Below, one piece after another: positions 1 through 6,645 of a stretch of 11,295 nt of DNA. The stretch spans positions 1 through 11,295 of the forward strand of contig DAHWGZ010000043.1 in assembly GCA_027335965.1 (NCBI GenBank), written 5' to 3'. A model generated the notes under the pieces. The model ran no database searches. It saw only the letters and a program-made list of their open reading frames with translations, and was not told the origin of the DNA. The position numbers were made by a program, and so were the translations under genes. Position 1 is the first letter of the stretch. Each line of letters begins with the position of its first letter. Origin of the DNA: Acidiferrobacter sp. Its GTDB lineage: Bacteria > Pseudomonadota > Gammaproteobacteria > Acidiferrobacterales > Acidiferrobacteraceae.

Positions 1-29
1 TTGACCTCGGTCGTGTTGCGCATATCCAT
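1..29 (-). CDS. Possible 5' end of a further minus-strand gene
   Basis: The minus strand has GGAGGG (35-40) five bases before an ATG at 27-29, opening a frame that reads M-D-M-R-N-T-T-E-V to the window edge. A second in-frame ATG (21-23) is a possible alternative start. Nine residues are too few to assign a family. The strong Shine-Dalgarno sequence, same strand as all neighbours, and position after a 235-nt gap make a real start plausible but unproven. Confidence 0.35.
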
Positions 30-264
30 GGCATCCCTCCATGCCGCGGGGCCGACTCCCGAAACTTCCACGGTCGCCGACCGGCCGCCAGCCGACGCAA
101 AATCCTCGTGCTACCAGACTCGCCCCGACGCCGCATTCAGGCGACGGGGCGGTCCCGCCGGAGTCGGCTGCCCCCGAAGGCCTCGCATCTTCCCTGGATC
201 GGCCACGGCCTCGTGCCGCGCCGCATCCGCGACGCCTGTTGCCCCACCAAGGACCTATGCGCGC
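30..264 (-). other. Hairpin-rich gap between the Nudix gene and the window-edge gene
   Basis: No credible coding frame. On the minus strand the gap holds several inverted repeats. The strongest is CGCCCCGTCGCC / GGCGTCGGGGCG around a 7-nt loop (121-151), 11 of 12 bases paired. Others are CGGTC-GGC-GACCG (71-83) and a bulged stem around AGGC (201-217). A 9-base pair of arms, GCCGACTCC (160-168) and GGAGTCGGC (51-59), encloses the first two. No T run directly follows the main hairpin, so it is not a standard intrinsic terminator. A structured leader for the edge gene, or a region of several weak terminators, are both possible. No known riboswitch consensus was recognised, and GC richness makes chance stems likely. 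Confidence 0.4.
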
Positions 265-822
265 TCAGGCGAGATGGTGCCACGCCGCGCTTTTGACCAT
301 AAGCCTATGCAGGGAGCGATCGCGGTTATAGCGCGGCACCTCGCGCAGCGCCACCCAACGCAGCTCGTGCGATTCGTCGTTGCCCGGCAACGGCAGATTC
401 TCGTCTATCTCGACGACAAACCTTATATCCAGGTGTTCGTGTTCCGGCTCCGAGCGCGTCGCCGGTATCTTGTGAATGTCGACGTCGAAGATCGCCGGAC
501 TGAGAAGCCGAATGCGCTCCGCCGACAGCCCCGTCTCCTCGCTGCACTCGCGCAACGCCACGCGCACCACGTCCTCGTCGCTGTCGGCATGCCCGCCCGG
601 CTGAAACCACTGCCCGAGCTTGCGATGGAGCATGAGCAGCGTGGCGTCGCGACGCGGGTTCAGCACCCACGCGGAGGCGGTCACATGCAGGCCATCGGTC
701 TCCCGGTCGAAACAACGCGGGCACTCCTCCAAAAGGCGGCGGGCACGCCGCGCGTAGGCCGCCTCCTCCGGGAACCGGCTGTGATAATGGCACAAGGCGT
801 CATGCAGCTCGCGGCGATCCAT
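265..822 (-). CDS. Nudix hydrolase co-transcribed with csoS1D
   Basis: A 185-aa Nudix hydrolase. The catalytic box is complete at 77-99: G77, Glu83, then R91-E92-C-S-E95-E96-T-G98-L99, matching G-x5-E-x7-R-E-U-x-E-E-x-G-U except for Cys at the first hydrophobic position. About 45 helical residues precede the Nudix fold, which opens with L-H-V-T-A-S-A-W-V-L. The box is preceded by H-R-K-L-G-Q-W-F-Q-P-G-G-H, and F-D-V-D-I-H-K-I-P and H-E-H-L-D-I-R-F follow. This pattern belongs to a widespread uncharacterised Nudix group. The family cleaves a nucleoside diphosphate linked to another moiety; the substrate cannot be read from the sequence. Its ATG (820-822) lies three bases after the csoS1D stop, so the two are almost certainly one transcript. 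That suggests removal of a damaged or inhibitory phosphorylated metabolite linked to carbon fixation, which is inference. Confidence 0.9.
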   Translation of the reverse strand: MDRRELHDALCHYHSRFPEEAAYARRARRLLEECPRCFDRETDGLHVTASAWVLNPRRDATLLMLHRKLGQWFQPGGHADSDEDVVRVALRECSEETGLSAERIRLLSPAIFDVDIHKIPATRSEPEHEHLDIRFVVEIDENLPLPGNDESHELRWVALREVPRYNRDRSLHRLMVKSAAWHHLA

Positions 823-825
823 GTC

Positions 826-1440
826 TCAGGTCCAGGATGGGTTCTTCACGGCGTGGATGGCGGCGGCGGCCGCCTCATCCACGTCCGCCTCGCGCCCCGA
901 GATGATCATGCGCCCATAAGCCCCCACCGCGCGTACGTCGATGAGGGTGATGTTCGAGGCCTTTTCCGCCTGATTCGCGGCATAGATGATATAGCCCGCC
1001 GGCTCGGTCTCCAGGATGAACATGCTTTGTTCCGGCAGGATCATCGAGCCCCGGCGGTTTTGGCGGTTAATGAGCACGGTGTGGTCCGGCATCATGCCGC
1101 GTATGACCTCGTTCCAGGTGACCCGGCAGGCCTTGCGATCGCCCTGTTGCGCGCCCAGGCGCGCGAGCACCGCATGGCCGGCCTCGCGCACATCGCTCTG
1201 ATCCCGATGGTGGATGACCATGGCCCCGAACTCGCGCTCGATGACGAGCTGCGACAGGTGCACCCTCGTGGCCTTCAGGGCGATGTCCGTGAGCCTGTGC
1301 ACGGCCATGCCGGGCGAGACCTCCACCCATAACGCGGCATCGCCCGGCACCGGCAGGAAACCCTGCGAGACACTGCCGATGTAAGCCGCAAGCTGCGGCT
1401 GGAGCGAGTCGATATAGACGTATGTGCGAAGCTGGATCAT
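826..1440 (-). CDS. csoS1D: CsoS1D, tandem-BMC-domain carboxysome shell protein
   Basis: The 203-aa protein closely matches remembered CsoS1D sequences from cyanobacterial alpha-carboxysomes. Shared blocks are L-R-T-Y-V in the first strand, [18 protein letters not shown], the pore segment [14 protein letters not shown] and [12 protein letters not shown]. CsoS1D folds as two fused BMC domains; trimers stack in pairs to form a shell tile with a large gated pore, proposed to pass ribulose-1,5-bisphosphate and 3-phosphoglycerate. The two gating residues (Glu120-Arg121 in Prochlorococcus) are present as Glu68-Arg69. The long N-terminal extension of the cyanobacterial protein is absent. The ATG at 1438-1440 was chosen; a GTG nine bases upstream adds three residues but has only a T run before it. 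Neither start has a strong Shine-Dalgarno sequence. Only three bases separate its stop from the Nudix start. Confidence 0.95.
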   Translation of the reverse strand: MIQLRTYVYIDSLQPQLAAYIGSVSQGFLPVPGDAALWVEVSPGMAVHRLTDIALKATRVHLSQLVIEREFGAMVIHHRDQSDVREAGHAVLARLGAQQGDRKACRVTWNEVIRGMMPDHTVLINRQNRRGSMILPEQSMFILETEPAGYIIYAANQAEKASNITLIDVRAVGAYGRMIISGREADVDEAAAAAIHAVKNPSWT

Positions 1441-1465
1441 AGACCACACGCAAAAAAATCGAACG

Positions 1466-1474
1466 ATTCTAGCA
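1466..1474 (-). promoter_or_regulatory. Extended -10 promoter candidate for csoS1D
   Basis: The minus strand reads TGCTAGAAT, an extended -10 element (TGn followed by a hexamer one base from TATAAT). It would start transcription near 1459, about 20 bases before the csoS1D ATG at 1438-1440. No good -35 box is visible 17 bases upstream, which is compatible with an extended -10 promoter. Its location in one of the few gaps of the cluster supports separate expression of csoS1D and the Nudix gene. Confidence 0.4.
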
Positions 1475-1505
1475 AAAACCCCCCTTGGCGGCCACTACGG
1501 GCCGC
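1474..1505 (-). terminator. Possible weak terminator after cbbQ
   Basis: On the minus strand GCGGCC-CGTAGT-GGCCGC forms a perfect 6-bp stem with a 6-nt loop (1488-1505). It is followed by CAAGGGGGG and then TTTTT (1474-1478). The T run is nine bases from the stem, further than in a classical intrinsic terminator, so termination may be partial. A second small hairpin (GCGCC/GGCGC, 1504-1516) abuts it and would compete for the shared bases. Confidence 0.3.
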
Positions 1506-1564
1506 GCCTCCGGCGCATCGGCGGCGGTCAATCCGCGCCCGCCCCAATGGCTGGGGTGCGGGGC

Positions 1565-2368
1565 TCAGAAGAACGTCCCGACCGCGGCATCCAGCGCGTC
1601 ACGCATATCCGGGTCGTCGGTCATCGGTCGCACCAAGGCCATGCTGCAAGCCGACAGGGCATCGACGTCCTTTTCCATGAGCGACCCGGCATAGATCAGC
1701 ATGCGCGTCGACAACCCCTCGTCCAAACCGTGGCCCTTCAGGTTGCGCGAGCGCTCGGCGATCGATACGAGCTTGCCGGCGACATCGGCGGACACCCCCG
1801 ACTCATGGGCCACGATCTCGATCTCGGTCTCGCGATCCGGATAACTGAAGTCCAGCGCCCCAAAGCGCTGCTTGGTGGACTGCTTCAGATCCTTCATGGC
1901 CGACTGGTAGCCGGGGTTATAGGAGATCACCAGCTGAAAATCCGCATGCGCGTGGATCAGCTCGCCCTTCTTGTCGAGCGGCAGGTTGCGCCTGTGGTCG
2001 GTAAGCGGGTGGATGACCACGGTCGTGTCCTGACGCGCCTCCACGACCTCGTCGAGATAGCAGATGGCGCCGATGCGCGCGGCCGTGGTCAGCGGGCCGT
2101 CCTGCCACTTGGTGCCGTCCTTGTCGAGCAGGAAGCGGCCCACCAGGTCGGATGCCGTCATGTCCTCGTTGCACGCCACGCTCACCAGCGGGCGCTTTAA
2201 GCGCCAGGCCATGTATTCGATGAAGCGCGACTTGCCGCACCCGGTGGGGCCCTTGACCATCATCGGCAGGCGCGCCGCGTAGGCGGCTTCGAACAGGCCG
2301 ATTTCTCCATTGACCTCCCTGTAATAGGGTTCCTTCTCGATGCGATATTGCGTTTCCAGATTGGACAT
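1565..2368 (-). CDS. cbbQ: CbbQ, AAA+ ATPase of the CbbQO Rubisco activase
   Basis: A 267-aa MoxR-group AAA+ ATPase of the CbbQ/NirQ/NorQ family, at the usual full length. Walker A is G40-P-T-G-C-G-K-S47; Walker B is I-C-Y-L-D-E (102-107). A sensor-1 Asn lies in S-Y-N-P-G (149-153), a probable arginine finger in S-T-K-Q-R-F (164-169), and a sensor-2 Arg in L-S-T-R-M-L (219-224). CbbQ hexamers bind one CbbO and use ATP hydrolysis to remodel inhibited Rubisco active sites. The ATG at 2366-2368 has GAGG upstream. It is the last gene of the transporter/activase run; a hairpin and a promoter candidate follow in the 124-nt gap before csoS1D. NorQ is disfavoured because of the carboxysome context and the distant but matching cbbO. 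Confidence 0.95.
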   Translation of the reverse strand: MSNLETQYRIEKEPYYREVNGEIGLFEAAYAARLPMMVKGPTGCGKSRFIEYMAWRLKRPLVSVACNEDMTASDLVGRFLLDKDGTKWQDGPLTTAARIGAICYLDEVVEARQDTTVVIHPLTDHRRNLPLDKKGELIHAHADFQLVISYNPGYQSAMKDLKQSTKQRFGALDFSYPDRETEIEIVAHESGVSADVAGKLVSIAERSRNLKGHGLDEGLSTRMLIYAGSLMEKDVDALSACSMALVRPMTDDPDMRDALDAAVGTFF

Positions 2369-2401
2369 GGGGACCTCGCAATTGAAGTGGATGGCGGATT
2401 G

Positions 2402-2728
2402 TCAGCTCTTGAACTTGACGAGACGACTGACCTGGATATCCGAAACGAAGACCACCCCCGTATGTCGTTCGAAAAACGGGGTAAACCCTTCGAGTATGGG
2501 GGCCACGAGCTCCTCGCCCACCGCCGCGATGATCATGATGAGGGCATCATCTTCGTTGAACATGACATGCCCCTCGTACATGCCGTGACTGCCCTTGCCG
2601 GAGAGATTGCCGACGATGGTGTAGCCCTTCAGGCCCGCGCGGTCGAGCAGATCGGTCGCGAAGTCCTTATGGACCCCCTCCAGAATGATCTCGAGCTTCT
2701 TCAACGGACTGAGATTCAGCGATTGCAT
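2402..2728 (-). CDS. CPII, carboxysome-associated PII-like regulator
   Basis: A 108-aa small alpha/beta protein of PII (GlnB-like) shape: K-L-E-I-I-L-E-G opens the first strand, a helix follows (F-A-T-D-L-L-D-R-A-G), then G-Y-T-I-V-G-N-L-S-G-K-G-S-H-G leads into the loop region, and D-A-L-I-M-I-I-A-A-V-G-E-E is the second core strand. The loop between the strands is short and lacks the canonical T-loop with its modified tyrosine context. This matches the carboxysome-linked CPII group, a member of which (from Thiomonas) was reported to bind adenine nucleotides together with bicarbonate. The likely role is to sense adenylate or bicarbonate state and control the neighbouring transporter, but the target is not established. 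The ATG at 2726-2728 lies inside the end of dabA (13-base overlap) and is preceded by GGAG eight bases upstream. It ends 33 bases before cbbQ. Confidence 0.88.
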   Translation of the reverse strand: MQSLNLSPLKKLEIILEGVHKDFATDLLDRAGLKGYTIVGNLSGKGSHGMYEGHVMFNEDDALIMIIAAVGEELVAPILEGFTPFFERHTGVVFVSDIQVSRLVKFKS

Positions 2729-5700
2729 GGTGAGGTCTCCGAAACAGGGTTTTGGGCCACGGCGTGGTAACCGCGCCCCGAGCGTGGATGGACATGAAAG
2801 CCGCCGTCTTCCAGGACGTGCATCCGATAATCATCTTCCGGGTCCAGCACCAACAGCCGTACCCAGCCGCCGCCGATGAGCGCCTGCACCTTGGCGATGC
2901 GCCCGACGGTGCGCTGCGCGAACTCCAGCGGCGCCTCCACCATGGCGATGAGACGCACGGGTTCATGGTAGGGCCGACCATCCTTCAAGACGGTCTGACT
3001 CGGTAGCCCGGTTCGCAGATCGCTCTGATTGCCGGTCATTACGGCGAAACGTCCGGCGACGTTATGGTAGACCTTGCTGCCGCTACCGAAGCTCTCGGTA
3101 TCGACCACCGAGAAATAGTGCTCCAGATTGATCCACTCCCCCACCACTAACGGCCCGGTGAGGATGTTCTCCAACAGGCGGCCCTTGGGATCCAGGCGGT
3201 AATCGTAGGACTGCAGGAACGCCCGCCCCTGCAGATCAACCCCCTCGGTCAGGGCGCGGCGTCCGACGATGGCATAGACATTGCGCGCAAGCCCCCATTC
3301 CGGGCGCACCTGCGACCAGTCGTGGGCCTGGCGCTGGGCCAGGGCCGCCGCCGCGAAAGGGTCGGCGGCCAGCCGCGCGGGCATGTCCAAAAGCGGCATG
3401 CGCTCCGCCGCGCAGCAACGACCCGCCGCCCCAAGGCCGCTCCGCAGGCGCTCCAGATACAAAAGGTGCCGCGCCGGCAGCATGTCGAGATCGTGGAGCT
3501 CGATGACGTCCGTGGTGGTGTTGTGCACGGCCGGCACGAACCACGTATCCTCGGGGATCACGATGCCGCGCTCGCGCAGGCGCCTGCGCACCTCCGATTT
3601 ATTGGCCATGGTGGCAAGCGCGCGCGCGTTCGGCAGGCCCTTCCCGCCCCCGCAGGCCCCGCAGTCCAGGGCGGATTCATAGGGGTTGTTTTCGCTGTGG
3701 CTCATATGCCCGATCAGCAGCACGAACCGCGAGAAGTTGCGGTCGAGACCGATGGACAGCAGCGCCTGCATCACATAACGCACCTGCTCCTCGACGCTAA
3801 AGCCGATGCGCCCAAGCCGCCCCATCTGCAGGCTCGTCACGGCGCGGTCGATGCGGTAGACGCTGCGCAGCTTGTCCAGGAAGTCCTGCTCCGCGGCCTC
3901 GCCCATGTTAAGCCGCCGCGCCAGCCGGCTGGGGCCCGGTTCGTTCCCGAGGGCCACCTCGCGCAGATTGCGCACATCGTCGTCCGTGACCTGATCGCGG
4001 GGGATGCGCAGCTCGCGCGCCAAGGCGCGCACGATCATCGCCCTTTGCACGGCGCGCAGGATGGAATCGGCCTGCTCGGTGCTCAACTTGTCGAGAAGGA
4101 GGCGCGTGATCGGCTTGCCCGCGCGCAGGCGCGTGCGCCAGCGATGATAGCCGAGCGGGGCCAGCGTGCGCCCGACGAGGCCCAGGCTAAAGAGCAGGCC
4201 CACGGCCTCCACCGCCACGAACGGGGACAGCACCGAGGCCTTGAGCTCGTGCAGCACGTGCTGGAGGGCGTCATAGAGCGGCTCCTCCTCGAGCTCCAGT
4301 CCCGCCGGTATCTCCAGAACGAGGTTCTTCGGGGTCTGCACCGCCGGACACAGATGCGCCTCGGTGCCCTTGCCGAACTCGAGATAGCCAAGCGGGACGC
4401 CAAAGAACCCGGCGATGCCGAAGGTTTGATAGTCGCCCAAGGCCTCGAGGTGCCGGCGCATGGGTTCGGAGCGCACGTCGATGCAAAACAGCGCCTGCGC
4501 AAACGGGCGCCTCAGGGACGGCTCTCCATCGCTCGGCGGACGAATCCTGTCGGCGAGCTCGCCGATATAATGGGATTCCATGGCCTGCAGCCACACATAG
4601 CCCTCGCCGTCCTCCCAATCGCGCAGCACCGACAGCAGGGCATCCAGGTGCGCTGGCGCGAGATTCCTCAATCCCGCCCCGGCGGCGTCGCCCACCTCGC
4701 CCGCCAGTTCACGCAGGCCTTGCGCGGCGCGCCGGTTCTCCCAATCGGCCTTGGCCGCGCCATAGGCCGAGGCAAGGCGCGCAAGCGCCGCCGGACGCCG
4801 GCGCGCCAGGGCATCGTCCACCTGATGCGCCCATGCCGGCAGAATGGTGCCGCCATAAAGCTCGTGGCGCAGATAGGCCTCGCGCGGCGCGCCATCCAGA
4901 AGGGCCGTGATCTCGGAAGCCGAGGCCGGGGTGCCGTGGCGCCGGTTCCCCTCCTGGAGGAGCGCCAATCCCAGCACCATGCGCACCGCCAGGAAATCCA
5001 CGAGATCCGCCGGATAGCGCTGCGCCCAATAGTAATGCTTGGCGCTCATCCGGTAACGGATGAACCCCGCCCACCCGTGCATGCGCGTGAGTTCGTGCGT
5101 GATGTAACCCTGCCAGGCGGCCTCCGGCACCTGCAACCGCCGCAGGACATGGGCCACCATGCCTTCCGCCGTCTCCTCCTCGGCCAAGACCTGACGCAGA
5201 TGCAGGCCACGCAAAAGGAAACGGGCGTTGCGGCGCGCGAGATCCTTCCAGGCCTGAAAAAATCCCGCCTCGCGGCCCGGGGCCTGCCACGCCGACTGCC
5301 CCTCGTCGAAGAAATCGAGACAGCTTTTGGTCAAGAGGTCGTCCAGGGTCGCCGCGATCGTGGTGCCAAACAGCGCATCCACATGCCGGTACACGGGCGA
5401 GGTGGGTTCGTATCGATCCTGGAGCCGCTCGCGCAGCGCCACGTCCAGATCGTCCCCCGGCGACCATGCCGGGCGATCCTGCAAGGCCGCGGCAATGCCC
5501 GCGCCCGCCACCCAATCGCCGCCCTCCACGGCCCGCGGCCTGCGGCAGCTCGTCATCACGTGCCAGAGCCAGGCCTCCACATCGAGGCCCGGGGGGAGAT
5601 CGGCGCGCGCGGCCAGAAAATCGCCGATCCGCCGCCGCAAGAGCGCGTCATCGATCTTGCCCTCGCGCCGATAGTCCTGATACTGCGCGCGCCCGAGATA

Positions 5701-5880
5701 GCCGCGCGCATGGAACAGCCGGCTGCCCTCCTCGACGGCCGTCACGAACGGCCGGTCCTCAAGGCCATAGAGCGGGTTGTGATGGATGAAGGTGCGCATC
5801 GGCCAGAACCGCGGTATGGGCTCGCTCGCCACATAGACCATGGAGCGCACCTTGAGGCGATCACCAAGCGTCAGTGTCAT
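2716..5880 (-). CDS. dabA: DabA, carbonic-anhydrase-like subunit of the DAB inorganic-carbon transporter (DUF2309)
   Basis: A 1054-aa DUF2309 (PF10070) protein. The beta-carbonic-anhydrase-like zinc site is intact: C466-I-D468-V-R470 in L-F-C-I-D-V-R-S-E, His725 in L-L-I-G-H-M-S-H, and Cys740 in S-A-L-D-C-G-A-C-G-G-G. The His-Cys spacing of 15 equals that reported for the experimentally studied Halothiobacillus DabA2 (Cys351, Asp353, His524, Cys539). The N-terminal F-I-H-H-N-P-L motif (31-37) is also family-typical. DabA is thought to hydrate CO2 to bicarbonate in one direction, powered through DabB, raising cytosolic bicarbonate for the carboxysome. It is long for the family: C466 to H725 spans 259 residues against 173 in DabA2, as in the longer carboxysome-associated group. 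The only strongly hydrophobic stretch (about 549-578) suggests a membrane-docking surface. The frame stays open upstream to 6471, but the ATG at 5878-5880, in ATGA overlap with the preceding gene, starts the conserved protein. Its last 13 bases overlap the CPII gene. Confidence 0.95.
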   Translation of the reverse strand: MTLTLGDRLKVRSMVYVASEPIPRFWPMRTFIHHNPLYGLEDRPFVTAVEEGSRLFHARGYLGRAQYQDYRREGKIDDALLRRRIGDFLAARADLPPGLDVEAWLWHVMTSCRRPRAVEGGDWVAGAGIAAALQDRPAWSPGDDLDVALRERLQDRYEPTSPVYRHVDALFGTTIAATLDDLLTKSCLDFFDEGQSAWQAPGREAGFFQAWKDLARRNARFLLRGLHLRQVLAEEETAEGMVAHVLRRLQVPEAAWQGYITHELTRMHGWAGFIRYRMSAKHYYWAQRYPADLVDFLAVRMVLGLALLQEGNRRHGTPASASEITALLDGAPREAYLRHELYGGTILPAWAHQVDDALARRRPAALARLASAYGAAKADWENRRAAQGLRELAGEVGDAAGAGLRNLAPAHLDALLSVLRDWEDGEGYVWLQAMESHYIGELADRIRPPSDGEPSLRRPFAQALFCIDVRSEPMRRHLEALGDYQTFGIAGFFGVPLGYLEFGKGTEAHLCPAVQTPKNLVLEIPAGLELEEEPLYDALQHVLHELKASVLSPFVAVEAVGLLFSLGLVGRTLAPLGYHRWRTRLRAGKPITRLLLDKLSTEQADSILRAVQRAMIVRALARELRIPRDQVTDDDVRNLREVALGNEPGPSRLARRLNMGEAAEQDFLDKLRSVYRIDRAVTSLQMGRLGRIGFSVEEQVRYVMQALLSIGLDRNFSRFVLLIGHMSHSENNPYESALDCGACGGGKGLPNARALATMANKSEVRRRLRERGIVIPEDTWFVPAVHNTTTDVIELHDLDMLPARHLLYLERLRSGLGAAGRCCAAERMPLLDMPARLAADPFAAAALAQRQAHDWSQVRPEWGLARNVYAIVGRRALTEGVDLQGRAFLQSYDYRLDPKGRLLENILTGPLVVGEWINLEHYFSVVDTESFGSGSKVYHNVAGRFAVMTGNQSDLRTGLPSQTVLKDGRPYHEPVRLIAMVEAPLEFAQRTVGRIAKVQALIGGGWVRLLVLDPEDDYRMHVLEDGGFHVHPRSGRGYHAVAQNPVSETSPCNR

Positions 5881-6644
5881 GACGCACCCCCGCTCCCGAT
5901 GACGCTCACGACCAGCGAGGCCAGGAACACGAAGCCGATGAGCGCCACGCTCACGCCGCCGATGTCGCTCACCGGCTCGCCGCGGTAATCCCCAAAAAGC
6001 AGGTCCTGGAAGAGTCGTCCGGCGGCCCACCCCCACAAGAAGATGAGCGGCAGCCAAAACGGCAGCCACGCGATCGGGATCGACCCCAGGCCCCTCCACA
6101 ACATGAAGAATGCCGGGAACACGGGCGTCACCGTCAACGCCAGCACCGCGAACACTAGACTCGCCGTCATGCGGGGCATGACCGCAACCAGACCACCGTG
6201 CAGACCCATATACGCGCCACCCACGCGCCCTACGAGGACCCCGGTCAAATATAAGGCCACCGAAGCCGGCAGGGCCCAGCCCAGCGCCATCAGCCGCAAC
6301 GCCTGGGTCGGCGCGCCCACTGCCCACGCAAGCCATACCGTCGCCAGCCCCGAGCACAGCACGAGCCGCGTCCACACGCCAAGCTCGCGGGCGCTCAAGG
6401 CGCGCACGGCGTAGAGCAGGGCCGACGCCGTGGCAAGCGCCATGACCCAAGGCCTGAGCGCGGCAGGACAAGCCTGGCCTTGCGGGGCATGGCGCAAAAT
6501 CTCGATCCCGAGCTGCGGCAACATGAGCACCGCAAGCCCTTGGGCCGCCCCCGCGGGCAGACTTGCCACCAGGCGGTTAAAAAGCCAGCTCAGCGGAAAG
6601 AGCGGCGCGAACAAAGCGGCCAAGGCCCACAACGCGAGGTCCAT
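5877..6644 (-). CDS. Membrane protein of the DAB operon, partial antiporter-like subunit
   Basis: A 255-aa very hydrophobic protein with about seven or eight membrane segments (near 3-25, 33-50, 66-82, 92-110, 117-137, 160-182, 188-215 and 230-250). Residues 130-182, with Y-L-T-G-V-L-V-G-R followed by H149-G-G-L-V-A-V-M-P-R and an Ala/Leu-rich helix ending P-V-F-P-A-F-F, resemble the later transmembrane helices of NuoM/NuoL proteins (G-G-L-x3-M-P, then a Pro-x2-P/G-x-F turn). It may therefore be a shortened member of the antiporter family; this is a by-eye resemblance. Its place between dabB and dabA suggests a third component or assembly partner of the pump. From memory, the Halothiobacillus carboxysome-linked DAB operon also has a gene between the two, but I could not check it. 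The ATG at 6642-6644, with AGGTGG upstream, sits one base after the dabB stop; longer in-frame extension would overlap dabB heavily and was rejected. The stop overlaps the dabA start (ATGA). Confidence 0.8.
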   Translation of the reverse strand: MDLALWALAALFAPLFPLSWLFNRLVASLPAGAAQGLAVLMLPQLGIEILRHAPQGQACPAALRPWVMALATASALLYAVRALSARELGVWTRLVLCSGLATVWLAWAVGAPTQALRLMALGWALPASVALYLTGVLVGRVGGAYMGLHGGLVAVMPRMTASLVFAVLALTVTPVFPAFFMLWRGLGSIPIAWLPFWLPLIFLWGWAAGRLFQDLLFGDYRGEPVSDIGGVSVALIGFVFLASLVVSVIGSGGAS

Positions 6645-6645
6645 A

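Noticed and set aside
100..264. Cobalamin or cyclic-di-GMP riboswitch, or a tRNA, in the structured gap
   Set aside because: GGGGGCAGCC and GGGCAACAGG fragments recall riboswitch boxes, but the conserved partner elements are absent on both strands and no cloverleaf can be drawn.
1..1332. Plus-strand open frame of 443 codons covering the Nudix and csoS1D genes
   Set aside because: It runs opposite two well-recognised genes and shows no domain pattern; its first part is the hairpin-rich gap.
1441..1449. GTG start for csoS1D at 1447-1449
   Set aside because: Only T-rich sequence precedes it; the ATG nine bases later directly precedes the conserved I-Q-L-R-T-Y-V strand and fits the mapped -10 candidate better.
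3322..5988. Plus-strand open frame of 888 codons opposite dabA
   Set aside because: It is antisense to a firmly identified DabA, is Arg/Ala/His/Gln-rich without family motifs, and reflects high GC at codon third positions.
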